From the NCBI GenBank assembly GCA_937995275.1, contig CALKKN010000251.1, positions 1 to 6,174 on the forward strand: DNA of 6,174 nt, given 5' to 3'. Made by a program: the position numbers and the translations under genes. Positions within the stretch are counted from its first letter, which is position 1. Each line of letters opens with the position of its first letter. Of the stretch, positions 5,214-6,174 are shown piece by piece. Below the pieces are notes generated by a model. It saw only the letters and a list, made by a program, of their open reading frames with translations, was not told the DNA's origin and did not search any database. Source of the DNA: an uncultured Lysobacterales bacterium. Its GTDB lineage: Bacteria > Pseudomonadota > Gammaproteobacteria > Xanthomonadales > SZUA-36.

Positions 5214-6174
5214 ATGACCATCCGATACATAGCACTGCTGGGCATCTGCAGCCTCGCAGCGGGCCTGCTGAATGCCGAAGAACCTGCCGCCGGCGACGAC
5301 TGGGATGTGTCTGCGCCGCCCGGTGACGCGCGCGAGATCGATATCGACGTGCGCAGCGGCACGTGGATGAGCCTGGACGTCAGCCCGGACGGCAGCACCA
5401 TAGTGTTCGACCTGCTGGGCGATATTTACCTGCTGCCGATCGAAGGTGGCGAGGCGCGCGCCATCGACAGCGGACTGGCCTGGGCGATGCAGCCCCGTTT
5501 CTCCCCGAGCGGCTCGGAGATCGCCTACATCAGCGACGCGGGGGGCGGCGACAATGTCTGGATCATGCAGGCCGACGGCAGCGACGCACGCCAGTTGACG
5601 CGCGAGGATTTCCGGCTGCTGAACAACCCGTGGTGGTCGCCGGACGGCCAGTGGATCGCAGCACGCAAGCACTACACGACCAGGCGCTCACTGGGCACGG
5701 GCGAAATCTGGCTGTACCACCGCGACGGCGGCGCCGGCGTGGCCGTGGTCGAACGTCCCGACGAAAAACACCAGAAGGAGTTGGGCGAGCCGGCCTTTTC
5801 GCCCGACGGCCGCTACCTGTATTTCAGCCTCGACAGCACGCCCGGCAGCACCTTCGAGTACGCGCAGGACTCCAACAGCCAGATTTTCGAAATCCGCCGC
5901 CATGACCTGGAGACCGGCGAGACCGAGAGTTTCGTCACCGGCGCCGGCGGCGCGGTGCGGCCGACGCCTTCGCCCGACGGCCGCTATCTCGCCTTCGTGC
6001 GCAGAATCCGGGCCGACAGCGCGCTGTTTTTGAAAGACCTCGTGAGCGGCAGCGAGATGCCGATCTACCGGGAACTGGACCAGGACCTCCAGGAGGTCTG
6101 GGGCGTGCAGGGCCTGTACCCCAACATGGACTGGACACCGGACTCCAGGAACATCGTGTTCTGGGCCGGCGGCC
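5214..6174 (+). CDS. Exported TolB-like beta-propeller protein, probable N-terminal half of an amidohydrolase, cut by window edge
   Basis: The first 320 codons of a rightward gene are present, with no stop before the edge. Residues 1-21 look like a Sec signal peptide (R4, hydrophobic 5-19, cleavage after LNA at 21), so the product should reach the periplasm. The rest is a series of about six PD40/WD40-like blades with the SPDG signature: SPDGSTIVF (57-65), SPSGSEIAY (97-105), SPDGQWIAA (142-150), SPDGRYLYF (196-204), SPDGRYLAF (253-261) and TPDSRNIVF (308-316). Segments such as SGTWMSLDVSPDG, EKHQKELGEP and FEYAQDSN recall the propeller half of roughly 1000-residue proteobacterial amidohydrolases, in which a metal-dependent hydrolase domain follows. 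That catalytic part is off-window, so the amidohydrolase call is from family resemblance, not seen. A plain TolB-like protein or a propeller peptidase (DPP-IV type) are alternatives. The ribosome site is weak (GGAA, 10 bases upstream of ATG). The gene is divergent from the DksA-like gene. Confidence 0.87.
   Translation, partial: MTIRYIALLGICSLAAGLLNAEEPAAGDDWDVSAPPGDAREIDIDVRSGTWMSLDVSPDGSTIVFDLLGDIYLLPIEGGEARAIDSGLAWAMQPRFSPSGSEIAYISDAGGGDNVWIMQADGSDARQLTREDFRLLNNPWWSPDGQWIAARKHYTTRRSLGTGEIWLYHRDGGAGVAVVERPDEKHQKELGEPAFSPDGRYLYFSLDSTPGSTFEYAQDSNSQIFEIRRHDLETGETESFVTGAGGAVRPTPSPDGRYLAFVRRIRADSALFLKDLVSGSEMPIYRELDQDLQEVWGVQGLYPNMDWTPDSRNIVFWAGG

Noticed and set aside
5214..5260. A lipoprotein signal in the propeller protein (LLGIC, Cys at residue 12).
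   Set aside because: The residue before Cys is Ile, not Gly, Ala or Ser, and a normal signal-peptidase I site follows at residue 21.

Overview
The window is high-GC, tightly packed bacterial chromosomal DNA. Its gene content points to a gammaproteobacterium or a close proteobacterial relative, probably near the Xanthomonadales/Wenzhouxiangellaceae/Chromatiales. This rests on protein-family resemblance only: an AddB-like nuclease paired with a RecB/AddA-like helicase, a beta-propeller amidohydrolase, and a DksA-like protein. No 16S or other taxonomic marker is present, so the assignment is tentative. I see no phage, transposon, CRISPR, tRNA or rRNA feature.

Layout: positions 1-5095 read leftward. 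From right to left they hold a small DksA/TraR-family zinc-finger regulator (stop at 4682), a secreted SnoaL/NTF2-like protein (4079-4498), a 940-residue AddB-like PD-(D/E)XK nuclease (1148-3970), and the N-terminal 385 codons of a UvrD/RecB-type helicase (1-1155, cut by the left edge). From 5214 to the right edge a gene reads rightward: the first 320 codons of a predicted exported beta-propeller protein, probably the N-terminal half of an amidohydrolase. The 118-base gap at 5096-5213 (142 bases if the DksA-like gene starts at 5071) therefore separates two divergent genes. It carries a good extended -10 promoter for the rightward gene, lying inside an inverted repeat.

How the genes work together: the nuclease and helicase overlap by 8 bases and are almost certainly co-translated partners of an AddAB/RecBCD-like DNA-end-processing complex. 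The nuclease has the catalytic Asp/Asp-x-Lys residues and the four cysteines expected for an AddB-type iron-sulfur cluster, but no Walker A motif. The helicase supplies the ATPase. The SnoaL-like gene lies 108 bases upstream in the same direction, with a hairpin between, and has no evident functional link to repair. The DksA-like gene probably forms its own unit.

I did not find a convincing new system. The points most worth checking are the cysteine spacing in the nuclease (C-x4-C-x5-C), the altered coiled-coil tip of the DksA-like protein (D-x-x-E-x-S instead of D-x-x-D-x-A), and the inverted repeat around the rightward promoter. No gap of more than 300 bases lacks a gene.
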